18,687 nt of DNA from Candidatus Saliniplasma halalkaliphilum (lineage in GTDB: Archaea; Thermoplasmatota; Thermoplasmata; Halarchaeoplasmatales; Halarchaeoplasmataceae), in NCBI GenBank assembly GCA_019594235.1, contig JAFDTG010000021.1, forward strand, positions 1-18,687, in the 5' to 3' direction. Made by a program: the position numbers and the translations under genes. The notes beneath the pieces were generated by a model. It made no database searches, had not been told where the DNA came from, and saw only the letters and a list, made by a program, of their open reading frames with translations. Below, piece by piece: positions 8,478 through 15,615 of this stretch. Position 1 is the first letter of the stretch. Every line of letters begins with the position of its first letter.

Positions 8478-9102
8478 CATATTCCACTCGGTATTTGAGT
8501 AACATTCCATCGTCTAAATCTTGATGGTCGTACAATTTCAACCTAATTATTTCATCGATATCTTTAGAACCTATACCATCGGCAGGAGTTGGAGAGTTTT
8601 TACCACCGATGACCACGCTTCCTACGAAAACATAGTACTCATCGACTAATTTTTCTTTGAAGAAGGAATATATAACTTCGCCTCCCCCTTCTACGAGGAT
8701 ACTTTCAATACCTCTATCTTCCAAGACGTTCATCAATTTCGATAAATCTACTTTATCCCCATATCCACACTTGATCCAACCATCTCGGTCCACCTTTTTT
8801 GTAGTCGCGATAAGAAAATCACCTTCCCTAAACAATTTTGCATCTTTAGGTATTCTATCTTTAGAATCGAGAACTACTTTCAATGGATGTTCAGGATTTT
8901 CTACGAATCTATCTTTAACCGTGAGTTTTGGATCATCTGCTAACACCGTTCCTATACCTACTAAAATGGCGTCAACATCGTTTCTCAGTTCGTGGACCCT
9001 CTTGAAATCTTCCTCTCCGGATATCTTGACCTCACTTCTATCAGGTAATGCTATCTTTCCGTCCGCAGACATGGCCACATTCACGATCACTTTTGGTTTC
9101 AT
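8470..9102 (-). CDS. arfC: 2,5-diamino-6-ribosylamino-4(3H)-pyrimidinone 5'-phosphate reductase (right copy)
   Basis: 210 residues, same length as the left copy and about 88% identical by eye. It keeps the nucleotide- and substrate-binding signatures VNVAMSADGKIA, GIGTVLADDP and LVEGGGEVIYSF. Substitutions are mostly conservative (Ile/Val, Lys/Arg, Asp/Glu), the pattern expected when both lineages stayed functional. It sits 12 bases behind rtcA with the same GAGG-CGATATGA spacer as the left arm and overlaps mut7-C. A genome would not normally need two copies of this early riboflavin/F420 enzyme. Confidence 0.91.
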   Translation of the reverse strand: MKPKVIVNVAMSADGKIALPDRSEVKISGEEDFKRVHELRNDVDAILVGIGTVLADDPKLTVKDRFVENPEHPLKVVLDSKDRIPKDAKLFREGDFLIATTKKVDRDGWIKCGYGDKVDLSKLMNVLEDRGIESILVEGGGEVIYSFFKEKLVDEYYVFVGSVVIGGKNSPTPADGIGSKDIDEIIRLKLYDHQDLDDGMLLKYRVEYDD

Positions 9103-9114
9103 TCATATCGTCCT

Positions 9115-10113
9115 CTAATATTTTAATAAGTAATGATCATCGATCCTTTCTAAACTTATACTATCTTTTATAAATTTGTTAACAACCCAAATATTGGTCT
9201 CTAGGTGTCCTGTTTTTTCTAGAACCGTCATTTCGTCGTGGTCTTTAACCAGAGATAGGAACGGTACAATCTGATCAGCACTCCAATCATCCAAAATCAC
9301 ATCATTTGTGATAAATTTTTTAAGCGTTTCAGCAGCTTCTTTTCCTATTTCTTCAGCGGGAACCCCCTTCTCACCAAGTTTCCCACACCCCAAGACTCTT
9401 CCTCCTTCGGTCCAGATAGTTATACCTGTTCCGGGACTGTTTGAACTGTGAGATTCTGTTTTTATCGATACTGGGATTTCAAGGAACTCTTTTAGAACGG
9501 ATTTCTTCATCCTTTCCATGATATGCTCGGGAAGGTCAGTTACGAAAACTTTACCTTTGATCTCAGATACTTCTGTAGAGTATTCAGGTTTTATTAATTC
9601 ACCCGACGAGATTTCAACTCTGATCTTACCGCCACCTCTTGGGTAATGCCCTCTTTTTATCAATTTTGAATTTACGTCACAATCCATATTTTTTAGGTGT
9701 TTAATGAAAACATTTTCGATGTAATCATAGGGTGGTGACCATTTCACGTCGGTCCCGCCTTTCAATTCTATGGTCAATTCTTTTTCTGATATGACTGCAG
9801 GAGGTAATAATGCTTGGAGCATCAATGTAACACTTCCAGCAGTCCCTATATCGAATCTGTAGAAACCTCCCTCTATATCTCCAGGTTCAAACACCACACT
9901 TTTCGAACTTTTTTTCAGTCCTTCTGCACTTCCGTTACTTATCTCAACGGCCGCTTCTAGAGATTTAAGATGCTGATGGGATAGACCAGGATTTGGTCGG
10001 TTGGCTCTGATATTGTTGATTTTGATTTCCGTTCCGGTGACCATCGACATAGCTACTGCTGTCCTGAGTATCTGACCTCCGCCTTCGCCGTAGGAACCGT
10101 CTATCTCTATCAT
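9115..10113 (-). CDS. rtcA: RNA 3'-terminal phosphate cyclase RtcA (right copy)
   Basis: 332 residues from the ATG at 10113, with no gaps and about 86% identity by eye to the left copy. The motifs GSYGEGGGQILRTA, RGHYPRGGGK and TGHLETNIWVV with the expected adenylation histidine at residue 303 are intact, so catalysis should be preserved. The frame can be extended to a GTG at 10122, but the left arm has a stop at the equivalent place, so the shared ATG is the better start. A TATA-like box about 30 bases upstream suggests a leaderless transcript. It heads the minus-strand operon rtcA-reductase-mut7-C. Confidence 0.94.
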   Translation of the reverse strand: MIEIDGSYGEGGGQILRTAVAMSMVTGTEIKINNIRANRPNPGLSHQHLKSLEAAVEISNGSAEGLKKSSKSVVFEPGDIEGGFYRFDIGTAGSVTLMLQALLPPAVISEKELTIELKGGTDVKWSPPYDYIENVFIKHLKNMDCDVNSKLIKRGHYPRGGGKIRVEISSGELIKPEYSTEVSEIKGKVFVTDLPEHIMERMKKSVLKEFLEIPVSIKTESHSSNSPGTGITIWTEGGRVLGCGKLGEKGVPAEEIGKEAAETLKKFITNDVILDDWSADQIVPFLSLVKDHDEMTVLEKTGHLETNIWVVNKFIKDSISLERIDDHYLLKY

Positions 10114-10213
10114 ATGAAACACAAGATGAACAGGGGACTTATTTGTTTTTCTTTCAAAAAGTCCCTCGACAAATTTAAGTATGTACTATTTCATAATATA
10201 AAATGGTGAGATG
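10114..10213. promoter_or_regulatory. Divergent promoter region between rtcA and memo (right arm)
   Basis: This is the mirror of 644-744 with a one-base length difference. For memo, AAATTTAAGT at 10171-10180 lies about 35 bases before the ATG, and GGTGA at 10205-10209 lies four bases before it. For rtcA, an AACAAATAAGT-like box (10138-10148, minus strand) lies about 30 bases before its ATG. Both boxes are conserved between the arms although flanking bases vary, which supports their being real promoters. Confidence 0.55.
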
Positions 10214-11029
10214 ATGGTTAGAAAACCTGCGGTTGCTGGACAGTTCTATCCCGGTTCTGAGAAGTCCCTTAGAAAAAAGATCGAAGAATGTTTTTTACAT
10301 GATTTGGGGCCAGGAAAGATCCCTAAAAACGAGGGAAAACTTCACAATATCAAAGGTATAGTTTCCCCTCATGCTGGATATGCATATTCAGGTCCCATAG
10401 CTGCACATGCCTATAAAGAAGTTTATGAGGATGGAAAACCAGAACTTTTCATCATATTGGGTCCAAACCATAGAGGGATGGGTGCCTCAGTATCCGTTTC
10501 AGATCAAGATTTTCAAACACCTCTTGGAACCGCTAAAGTGGACAAGGAAGTAGCAAACCAATTGGTTGATGGAGTAATAGAATTGAACAATACCGCTCAC
10601 ATGGGTGAACATTCATTGGAAGTACAGATCCCCTTTTTACAGTACCTCTGGGATGATATAAATATGGTACCGCTCTCATTTAACATACAAAATTATAGGA
10701 CGGCTAAAGAAGTGGGAGAAAAGATAAGGAAAGTCAGTCAAGGAAAGGAGACCCTAGTTATCGCTTCTACGGATTTTTCACACTATGTCATCCAAGAAAC
10801 AGCTAAGAAGAAAGACAAGATGGCTATAGATAAGATATTAGAAAACGACCCTAAGGGATTATTCGAAACGATCCAAAAGGAAAACATATCCATGTGTGGA
10901 TATGCCCCTGTGATGGCCATGATGATAGGTTCTGGTGGGAGTAAGGGGAAACTGCTTAAGTACGCTACAAGCGGCGATATAATGGCCATGAGGGAGGTTG
11001 TTGGATATGCCTCTTTGTCATTTGAGTGA
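10214..11029 (+). CDS. MEMO1 family protein (AmmeMemoRadiSam system protein B), complete copy
   Basis: A complete 271-residue Memo-like protein. Conserved metal-site candidates are His53 (SPHAGY), His86 (GPNHRG) and a cysteine at about residue 228 (SMCGYAPV), with EHSLEVQ and ASTDFSHY between. I start it at 10214; an ATG one codon earlier (10211) leaves only one base after GGTGA and is not kept in the left arm. In many archaea Memo is encoded near AMMECR1 and a radical SAM enzyme, and here a radical SAM remnant converges on its 3' end. The function of the family is not established; the fold resembles extradiol dioxygenases. Confidence 0.92.
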   Translation: MVRKPAVAGQFYPGSEKSLRKKIEECFLHDLGPGKIPKNEGKLHNIKGIVSPHAGYAYSGPIAAHAYKEVYEDGKPELFIILGPNHRGMGASVSVSDQDFQTPLGTAKVDKEVANQLVDGVIELNNTAHMGEHSLEVQIPFLQYLWDDINMVPLSFNIQNYRTAKEVGEKIRKVSQGKETLVIASTDFSHYVIQETAKKKDKMAIDKILENDPKGLFETIQKENISMCGYAPVMAMMIGSGGSKGKLLKYATSGDIMAMREVVGYASLSFE

Positions 11030-11382
11030 TCAGGTTCTTCTCGATGTTGACGATCCACCGCTGAAAAAGAAACGTTCAACCTCTATCCTTCTACATAAGT
11101 AACTGTTTACTTTCTCGATCTCTGAAGCTAATTTCCTTGGCTCGATGAAATTGTTCTTGTACTCTCTCCGTGGGCGATATCCCAGTTTTGACAATTCAAG
11201 CATCTGAAATTGCAATCTTCCATAAATATGGTGAAACTTTTAGGAGGGGCTGGATGGAGTGTAGTTGATGTTACTTTAGGTACTCTCACCTCACATACTC
11301 CCAGCTCTCCTTTCAACCGATTGACACCACATCTCCATTCGCAGAGATAACAATTTTTTAGATCTGAAAGATATTCCATCAT
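11030..11382 (-). pseudogene. Radical SAM protein (AmrS/PflX-like), broken N-terminal remnant
   Basis: The first open frame (11128-11382, 84 codons) starts one base after the aldehyde dehydrogenase stop. It has a cysteine-rich start (NCYLCEWRCGVNRL, then GVC) and the radical SAM cluster motif CNFRCLNCQNW, as in AmrS/PflX-type enzymes, which are normally about 330-370 residues. The frame then ends, but homologous-looking sequence resumes in another frame (11030 to about 11175: FIEPRKLASEIEKV, then CRRI and FSGG where the family has a GGEPT-like motif). Next, NIEKNL-like sequence in yet another frame runs into the end of memo. So it has at least one frameshift and has lost about two thirds of its length. 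It probably marks the outer edge of the rearrangement. Confidence 0.72.
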
Positions 11383-11383
11383 A

Positions 11384-12859
11384 TCAGTAATTCATGTAAA
11401 CGGTTTTGCTGATAGTGTAAAAATCTAAAGCCGACTCACCCTGTTCCCTCCAAGTTTTACTTGAAGAATCCTTCAATCCTCCGAAGGGAACGTGTAATTC
11501 GAGACCGGTTGTTTTTTCGTTGATCTTTACCACTCCGGATTCGATTTCATTTACAAACCTATTAGCCTCGGAGAGGTCTTTTGTCACTATACTAGCTGAT
11601 AATCCGTATATTACAGAGTTCGCTACTTTTATTGCCTCTTCGAAACTATGAATTTTTATAACACTGAGCACTGGTCCAAAAATCTCTTCTTGAGCTATGG
11701 CCATATCGGGTTTTACGTTCGAAAAAACCGTAGGCTCGATGAAGTGACCTTTAGAGAAATATCCCGTGTCAAGTTCATTACCACCGGTTTCTAAAATAGC
11801 ACCTTCCTCCAATCCTATCTTGATAAAATCTAATGTACTTTGTAATTCCTCTTCACTTACCTGAGGTCCCATATCTGGATTTTCTAGCCCCGGTCCCACT
11901 TTTATATTCTCAATTTTTTCGATCAACTTTGAAATGAAATCATCATAAATTTTCTTATGAACTATGGCTCTAGATGTTGCGGTACATGCCTGTCCAGTGA
12001 CTCCAAAAGCGCCGTTTTTAACGATGTCCACTGCTTTATTGATATCAGCACTTTCCATGATCAATGTTGGATTCTTTCCTCCCATCTCGGTCTGGACTCT
12101 TTTTCCACTTCTTGCAGCATCCTCCCGAACCTTTTTCCCCACATTCAAACTTCCAGTGAATGAAACAGCATCGATATCCGGATGAATAGTGATAGCACTT
12201 CCAACAGTACTCCCTGACCCAGTGATGTAATTGATCACACCTTTCGGAATACCGGACTCATCTATACATTCTATCAATTTTCTAGAAGTTTCAGGGGCTA
12301 GGCTTGCAGGTTTGAATACGATCGTATTACCTGCTGCTAATGCTGGTGCGATCTTCCAAGAGGGGATCGCTAGGGGGTAATTCCAAGGAGTGATGAGACC
12401 GACCGTACCCAGGGGTTCTTTGATCGTGTACAACAATTTATCATTTTCATTCGCTGATTTAATATCTCCTCCGATCTCTTTTGCTTTAACAGAATAGTAC
12501 TGGAAAATATCTACGGCTCTTTTTACTTCTCCAGTCGATTCATCAAGAGTTTTCCCCTCCTCACGAGTGATGGTTTTCGTAAATTCATCTTTTCTTTTTT
12601 CTAAAAGTTCAGAGATTGTTTTTAGGAACCTTCCACGTTTCGCTGCTGGAATATCGGACCATACTTTCTCAGCACTTTTTGCTGCCTTTACAGCCTTGAA
12701 AACATCTTCTTCGTTCGAGTACTGGTGATGACCTATCAAATCCTCATTATCTGCAGGATTCCAATTTTCGAATGTTTCTTTTGAATCACATTCTATCCAT
12801 TCCCCATCTATGTAGTTCAGACGTAGTTTGTCTTTATCGACCATGTTAATCCCATCCAT
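11384..12859 (-). CDS. NAD(P)-dependent aldehyde dehydrogenase family protein
   Basis: 491 residues, full length for the family. It oxidises an aldehyde to the acid with NAD(P)+. Visible motifs are the TPWNYPLAIPSWK region, FKPASLAPETS, the general-base glutamate in QTEMGGKNP (about residue 255), the catalytic cysteine in GQACTA (about residue 290) and EEIFGPVLSV. The C-terminal TTGLELHVPFGGLKDSSS and ALDFYT pattern recalls 2,5-dioxovalerate (alpha-ketoglutarate semialdehyde) dehydrogenases, but the substrate is not certain. The ATG at 12859 lies about 25 bases from an AT-rich box (12881-12890), fitting a leaderless message; a second in-frame ATG at 12844 is possible. The radical SAM remnant follows by one base, so they were probably one operon. 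Confidence 0.9.
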   Translation of the reverse strand: MDGINMVDKDKLRLNYIDGEWIECDSKETFENWNPADNEDLIGHHQYSNEEDVFKAVKAAKSAEKVWSDIPAAKRGRFLKTISELLEKRKDEFTKTITREEGKTLDESTGEVKRAVDIFQYYSVKAKEIGGDIKSANENDKLLYTIKEPLGTVGLITPWNYPLAIPSWKIAPALAAGNTIVFKPASLAPETSRKLIECIDESGIPKGVINYITGSGSTVGSAITIHPDIDAVSFTGSLNVGKKVREDAARSGKRVQTEMGGKNPTLIMESADINKAVDIVKNGAFGVTGQACTATSRAIVHKKIYDDFISKLIEKIENIKVGPGLENPDMGPQVSEEELQSTLDFIKIGLEEGAILETGGNELDTGYFSKGHFIEPTVFSNVKPDMAIAQEEIFGPVLSVIKIHSFEEAIKVANSVIYGLSASIVTKDLSEANRFVNEIESGVVKINEKTTGLELHVPFGGLKDSSSKTWREQGESALDFYTISKTVYMNY

Positions 12860-12966
12860 ATATTCAACGTTGTTATGTTAAAATAAATTTTTGATATGAT
12901 TGAACCTATTTTCAATAGACTTTCAAACGGAAAAAGTAATATTTGATGCCTCGTCTATATTTGACC
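12860..12966. promoter_or_regulatory. Divergent promoter region between aldehyde dehydrogenase and queD
   Basis: An AAATTTATTT box (12881-12890 read on the minus strand) serves the dehydrogenase. An AAAAAGTAATATTT stretch at 12931-12944 lies about 25-30 bases before the queD ATG. Both genes would then be transcribed with almost no leader. Identified by position and composition only. Confidence 0.45.
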
Positions 12967-13437
12967 ATGATACGTTTAGAGTTGAATGGTTGGGACGCTC
13001 ATATAGGCTTTTCAGCTTCACATCTACTTCCAGGCCACTACAAGTGCGGTCGTATGCACGGTCATAATTATGCTTTAAATGCTAGAATACTTGGAGAAGA
13101 GTCTCCCAAAGGATTGGTATTTGATTTTCTACCTTTAAAGAAGAAACTGAGAAAGATAGCAGATGAACTTGATCATAAAGTCTTATTAGCTAAAGATATG
13201 GATGGAATGGTCAAAGAAAGTGGAGAATATAGAATCCAAATAGACGGAAAAAGGTACGTATTCCCTGAAGAAGACGTAGTACTGTTGGATATCAATCAAG
13301 TCACAACAGAAGAACTTGCTCGTTATCTTTTAGAGAGGGTGATCGATGACATCGATTTTCCTGAAACAATCAAGGTTGTAGAGATCGGTGTAGATGAATC
13401 TAGAGGGCAGGGAGCTTGGGCTCGGAGGAAACTGTGA
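12967..13437 (+). CDS. queD: 6-carboxy-5,6,7,8-tetrahydropterin synthase (QueD family)
   Basis: 156 residues of the 6-pyruvoyl-tetrahydropterin synthase/QueD fold. The zinc-binding histidines appear in SASHLL (His19) and MHGHNY (His31, His33), the conserved cysteine is Cys27 (CGRMHGH), and the end has EIGVDESRG with the expected substrate-binding glutamate. QueD makes the carboxypterin precursor of 7-cyano-7-deazaguanine, which archaea use for archaeosine in tRNA. I start at the ATG at 12967 because the residues before it (from 12943) do not resemble the family and a TATA-like box lies at the right distance. QueC follows with no gap. No queE is in the window. Confidence 0.92.
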   Translation: MIRLELNGWDAHIGFSASHLLPGHYKCGRMHGHNYALNARILGEESPKGLVFDFLPLKKKLRKIADELDHKVLLAKDMDGMVKESGEYRIQIDGKRYVFPEEDVVLLDINQVTTEELARYLLERVIDDIDFPETIKVVEIGVDESRGQGAWARRKL

Positions 13438-14109
13438 ATGTCAAAGGCAGTGGTATTACTATCAGGGGGATTAGATTCTTCAACTACACTAGGTATCGCC
13501 GATGAAGAACACGAAGAAATCTTTGCACTCACATTCAAATACGGACAGAAACACGATAAAGAGATCGAGTGTGCTAAACAACTAGCAGATTATTACTCGG
13601 TTAAAGAACATATTATAATAGATACTCAACTGGAAAAGATAGCAAAATCGTCCTTGCTTAATGCTGGCGATATACCGATCTCAGATGAAGATGAGATAGG
13701 AAATACGATACCTTCGACTTATGTCCCTGCTAGAAACATAATATTCTTGAGTTATGCTCTCTCATATGCTGAAAGCGTTGATGCTGAAACGATATACATA
13801 GGTGCAACAGCAGTAGATTACAGCGGGTATCCAGATTGTCGGCCAGAATTTTTTGAAGCCTTCAAATCCATGGCTGTAAAAGGTACTAAAAGAGGTGCTG
13901 AAGGTAAAATGATCGATATAAAGACGCCTCTTATCGATAAAAGTAAAGCTGAGATCATAAAAAAAGGGGATGAATTATCAGTACCTTATCAAAAGACGTG
14001 GAGCTGCTATAGAGGCGGTGTAAAAGCTTGTGGTACCTGTGACTCATGTAAACTAAGATTGAAAGGATTTAAAGAAGCGGGTCTAGTCGACCCGATAGAG
14101 TATGAATGA
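13438..14109 (+). CDS. queC: 7-cyano-7-deazaguanine synthase QueC
   Basis: 223 residues. QueC converts carboxy-deazaguanine to preQ0 with ATP and ammonia. The PP-loop SGGLDSSTT is at residues 9-17, and the C-terminal zinc site is Cys190 plus ACGTCDSC (Cys198, 201, 204). STYVPARN and GATAVDYSGYPDCRPEF are also typical. Its ATG begins on the base right after the queD stop, so the two are co-transcribed and probably translationally coupled. Its stop is 5 bases from the convergent downstream gene, with a short T-rich run (CTTTTTATTT) just after the stop that may help termination. Confidence 0.95.
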   Translation: MSKAVVLLSGGLDSSTTLGIADEEHEEIFALTFKYGQKHDKEIECAKQLADYYSVKEHIIIDTQLEKIAKSSLLNAGDIPISDEDEIGNTIPSTYVPARNIIFLSYALSYAESVDAETIYIGATAVDYSGYPDCRPEFFEAFKSMAVKGTKRGAEGKMIDIKTPLIDKSKAEIIKKGDELSVPYQKTWSCYRGGVKACGTCDSCKLRLKGFKEAGLVDPIEYE

Positions 14110-14114
14110 ACTTT

Positions 14115-14939
14115 TTATTTATGGTTATTTTCCTTGATTTTACTCTTAGAAAGATATATCAAGGCTGATGCTGCGATAGATAAAGTGAAAACGCCCGTTC
14201 CAAGATAAGGTATTTCGTCGTCATCCTCTGTTCGTTCCTCAAGATTGTATTCAGTAAGTTCTTCGGTATTCATCAAAACGTTGTATTGATACTCCTCTCT
14301 TAAAACCATATTTTTAACTTCAGGGGAATAGTAATTTAGGATATGTTCCTGACCACCGTTTTCATCAGCTCCAGTCATATTTATTATATATGTTTCGAAG
14401 GTACCTGCAGGAACTTCTACAGTAGTTTTTCCTTCAATAGTAAATCTCAGATTCAAACGAGGGCCTTCTTGCCATTCCTCATCATCAGCCATTCTCCATC
14501 TTATAGCTGCACTGGTCCATTCCTTTCCACCTTCTAATGGAAAGTCGAATAATTTGACTGTTGGATTATAAGCAAAAGTTCCATCAGGAGTTATTTCTGC
14601 AACTAGGGATAAACCTTCTTTAGTGTAGAAATGAGTTTCAGTTTCAGGTACTTGATCTATTATCCAAGTATAATTTACCATATAGCACTCGAACATTTCA
14701 TTATCAATGTCTATGTACTCTTCTTCTGATGTCACTTCAGATCTGAACGTGACATCATCCTGGGTATCTCTTTCAAAAGTCTTATTATAATGCCAATAAT
14801 CTCCCTCCACCCAGGTGGGTAACTCTTCACCCGATGCTTCAACATCTTCTATAATAAATGAAGATGAGGAGATGATCAATAAAGATATCACGAGGATCAT
14901 CAATGGTTTTAAGTATCCATAGTTTGCAGGTTTTCTCAT
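14115..14939 (-). CDS. Predicted secreted protein with C-terminal membrane anchor, function unknown
   Basis: 274 residues, no family I can name. A positively charged start (MRKPANYGYLK) followed by a hydrophobic stretch at about 13-33 looks like a signal peptide. The body is acidic and rich in Tyr, Trp and Thr, with WVEGDYWHYN just after the signal. Near the C-terminus a hydrophobic segment (about 245-265) is followed by a basic tail (SKSKIKENNHK), the layout of an extracellular protein tethered to the membrane. It stands alone on the minus strand. Similar W-x-GDYW openings occur in secreted proteins of Thermoplasmata-type archaea as far as I recall, which I give only as a hint. A TATA box (AGTATATAAG) lies 28-37 bases upstream. 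Confidence 0.72.
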   Translation of the reverse strand: MRKPANYGYLKPLMILVISLLIISSSSFIIEDVEASGEELPTWVEGDYWHYNKTFERDTQDDVTFRSEVTSEEEYIDIDNEMFECYMVNYTWIIDQVPETETHFYTKEGLSLVAEITPDGTFAYNPTVKLFDFPLEGGKEWTSAAIRWRMADDEEWQEGPRLNLRFTIEGKTTVEVPAGTFETYIINMTGADENGGQEHILNYYSPEVKNMVLREEYQYNVLMNTEELTEYNLEERTEDDDEIPYLGTGVFTLSIAASALIYLSKSKIKENNHK

Positions 14940-14966
14940 GTTATCGACCTAATTACTTTCCAACTA

Positions 14967-14976
14967 CTTATATACT
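14967..14976 (-). promoter_or_regulatory. TATA box of the secreted-protein gene
   Basis: AGTATATAAG on the minus strand, preceded by a purine-rich GGAAAA that could be a BRE. It lies 28-37 bases before the ATG at 14939, predicting a very short leader. Confidence 0.55.
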
Positions 14977-15254
14977 TTTTCCAGTAATAGTTATTATATA
15001 AAATAATCTTGATTTTCATAAATTGACCTGATTTAGAAAAGAGCGATGACGCGCAGGCAATTCATCACCTCATTGCACCTTTACTTTATTTTCTCCCTGT
15101 ATAAACTAAAAAAGTAAAAAAGCGCCTGGCAACTTACTAACATTCGCTCCCCATTTTTATCAAATTCTTTCACATCCGTTCAAGAAGTGTGATAAATGTC
15201 ACAGAATCAGAGATTTTGCTTACTTTTTCACTCCAATCGCTCCGCTCATGTAGT
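14977..15254. other. Non-coding stretch with T-runs and a short perfect dyad
   Basis: I find no supportable gene here. On the minus strand, two six-T runs (15116-15121 and 15108-15113) follow a GC-rich GCCAGGCGC, which looks like the 3' end of a small transcript. GAGCGATG near 15045 and CATTCGCTC near 15140 (plus strand) are complementary, and CAGGC/GCCTG inside them could add a second helix. A 16-base dyad TGTGA-N6-TCACA lies at 15188-15203. None of these matches an RNA family I can name. Confidence 0.35.
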
Positions 15255-15260
15255 AAAAAA
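15255..15260 (-). terminator. Poly-T terminator after tRNA-Leu
   Basis: Six T residues on the minus strand begin two bases after the discriminator base of the tRNA, as is usual for archaeal termination. Confidence 0.6.
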
Positions 15261-15261
15261 G

Positions 15262-15346
15262 TGCGGGGGAAGGGATTTGAACCCTTGGACCTCTGTAGGA
15301 CAGCGCCCTGAACGCTGCGCCGTTGGCCATGCTTGGCTACCCCCGC
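15262..15346 (-). tRNA. tRNA-Leu (anticodon CAG)
   Basis: An 85-base type II tRNA on the minus strand. The acceptor arms GCGGGGG (from 15346) and CCCCCGC pair perfectly, with discriminator A at 15262 and no encoded CCA. The D stem is GCC/GGC. The anticodon stem CAGCG/CGCTG encloses the seven-base loop TTCAGGG, giving anticodon CAG. The variable arm is long (14 bases with a CCT/AGG stem), as expected for leucine. The T arm is AAGGG-TTCAAAT-CCCTT. No intron is seen. Confidence 0.95.
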
Positions 15347-15615
15347 ATGTTGGAACGAGTTTGCGAGTGAAACTTGCGGGTTAGTGGAAATTTTTTCTAC
15401 GCTTACCCGCAGAAATGAGAGGTTTCGAATTTCGAGGGCAAACCGGAATAAGTTCCGGTGTATGCCCGCTTATAAGGATAATATTTGTCTAGATGAATAT
15501 CGTCGTTTAATCTCTCGCAACATAATTAGATATATATCAATTCTGAAAGATATGATTCCAACTGATTCACAAGTACTGACCGAAGTAAATCATATAAATT
15601 TCATCCTTAAGGTAT
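15347..15615. other. Non-coding stretch upstream of tRNA-Leu with two inverted repeats
   Basis: No gene is supported. One inverted repeat pairs GCGGGT (15376-15381) with ACCCGC (15405-15410). A stronger one pairs GGGCA-ACCGGAA (15436-15440, 15442-15448) with TTCCGGT-TGCCC (15453-15459, 15463-15467) around a four-base loop. A TTATAA box at 15470-15475 abuts the second hairpin and could be a promoter for the tRNA precursor or another small RNA read on the minus strand. The remaining part towards 15615 is plain AT-rich DNA past the end of the FKBP gene. Confidence 0.4.

Larger units (their letters stand above)
5529..10856 (-). repeat. Right arm of the inverted duplication
   Basis: This is the reverse-oriented partner of 1-5325. 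Position 10856 pairs with base 1 of the window, so the true arm probably continues to the memo stop at 11029 or beyond. The inner end lies near 5529-5541, where the MMPL reading frame begins abruptly. The differences from the left arm are scattered substitutions, many at third codon positions, and none shifts a frame. The arms are therefore diverged relatives, not one sequence copied twice by a simple artefact. Confidence 0.93.

Noticed and set aside
8657..9118. 153-codon plus-strand open frame
   Set aside because: It lies antisense to the reductase gene; the minus-strand product has clear family motifs and this one is serine-rich shadow sequence.
1..11029. Composite transposon or insertion sequence with the two arms as flanking elements
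   Set aside because: No transposase, short terminal inverted repeats or target duplications are visible; the arms hold only housekeeping-type genes.
15121..15150. Minus-strand sequence resembling the 3' end of 5S rRNA (GCGA...TAG...GCCAGGC)
   Set aside because: The complementary 5' strand and the rest of the conserved 5S core are absent in the 120 bases upstream, so the likeness is short and probably chance.
15196..15384. 62-codon plus-strand open frame
   Set aside because: It runs antisense through the tRNA-Leu gene and has no recognisable protein features.
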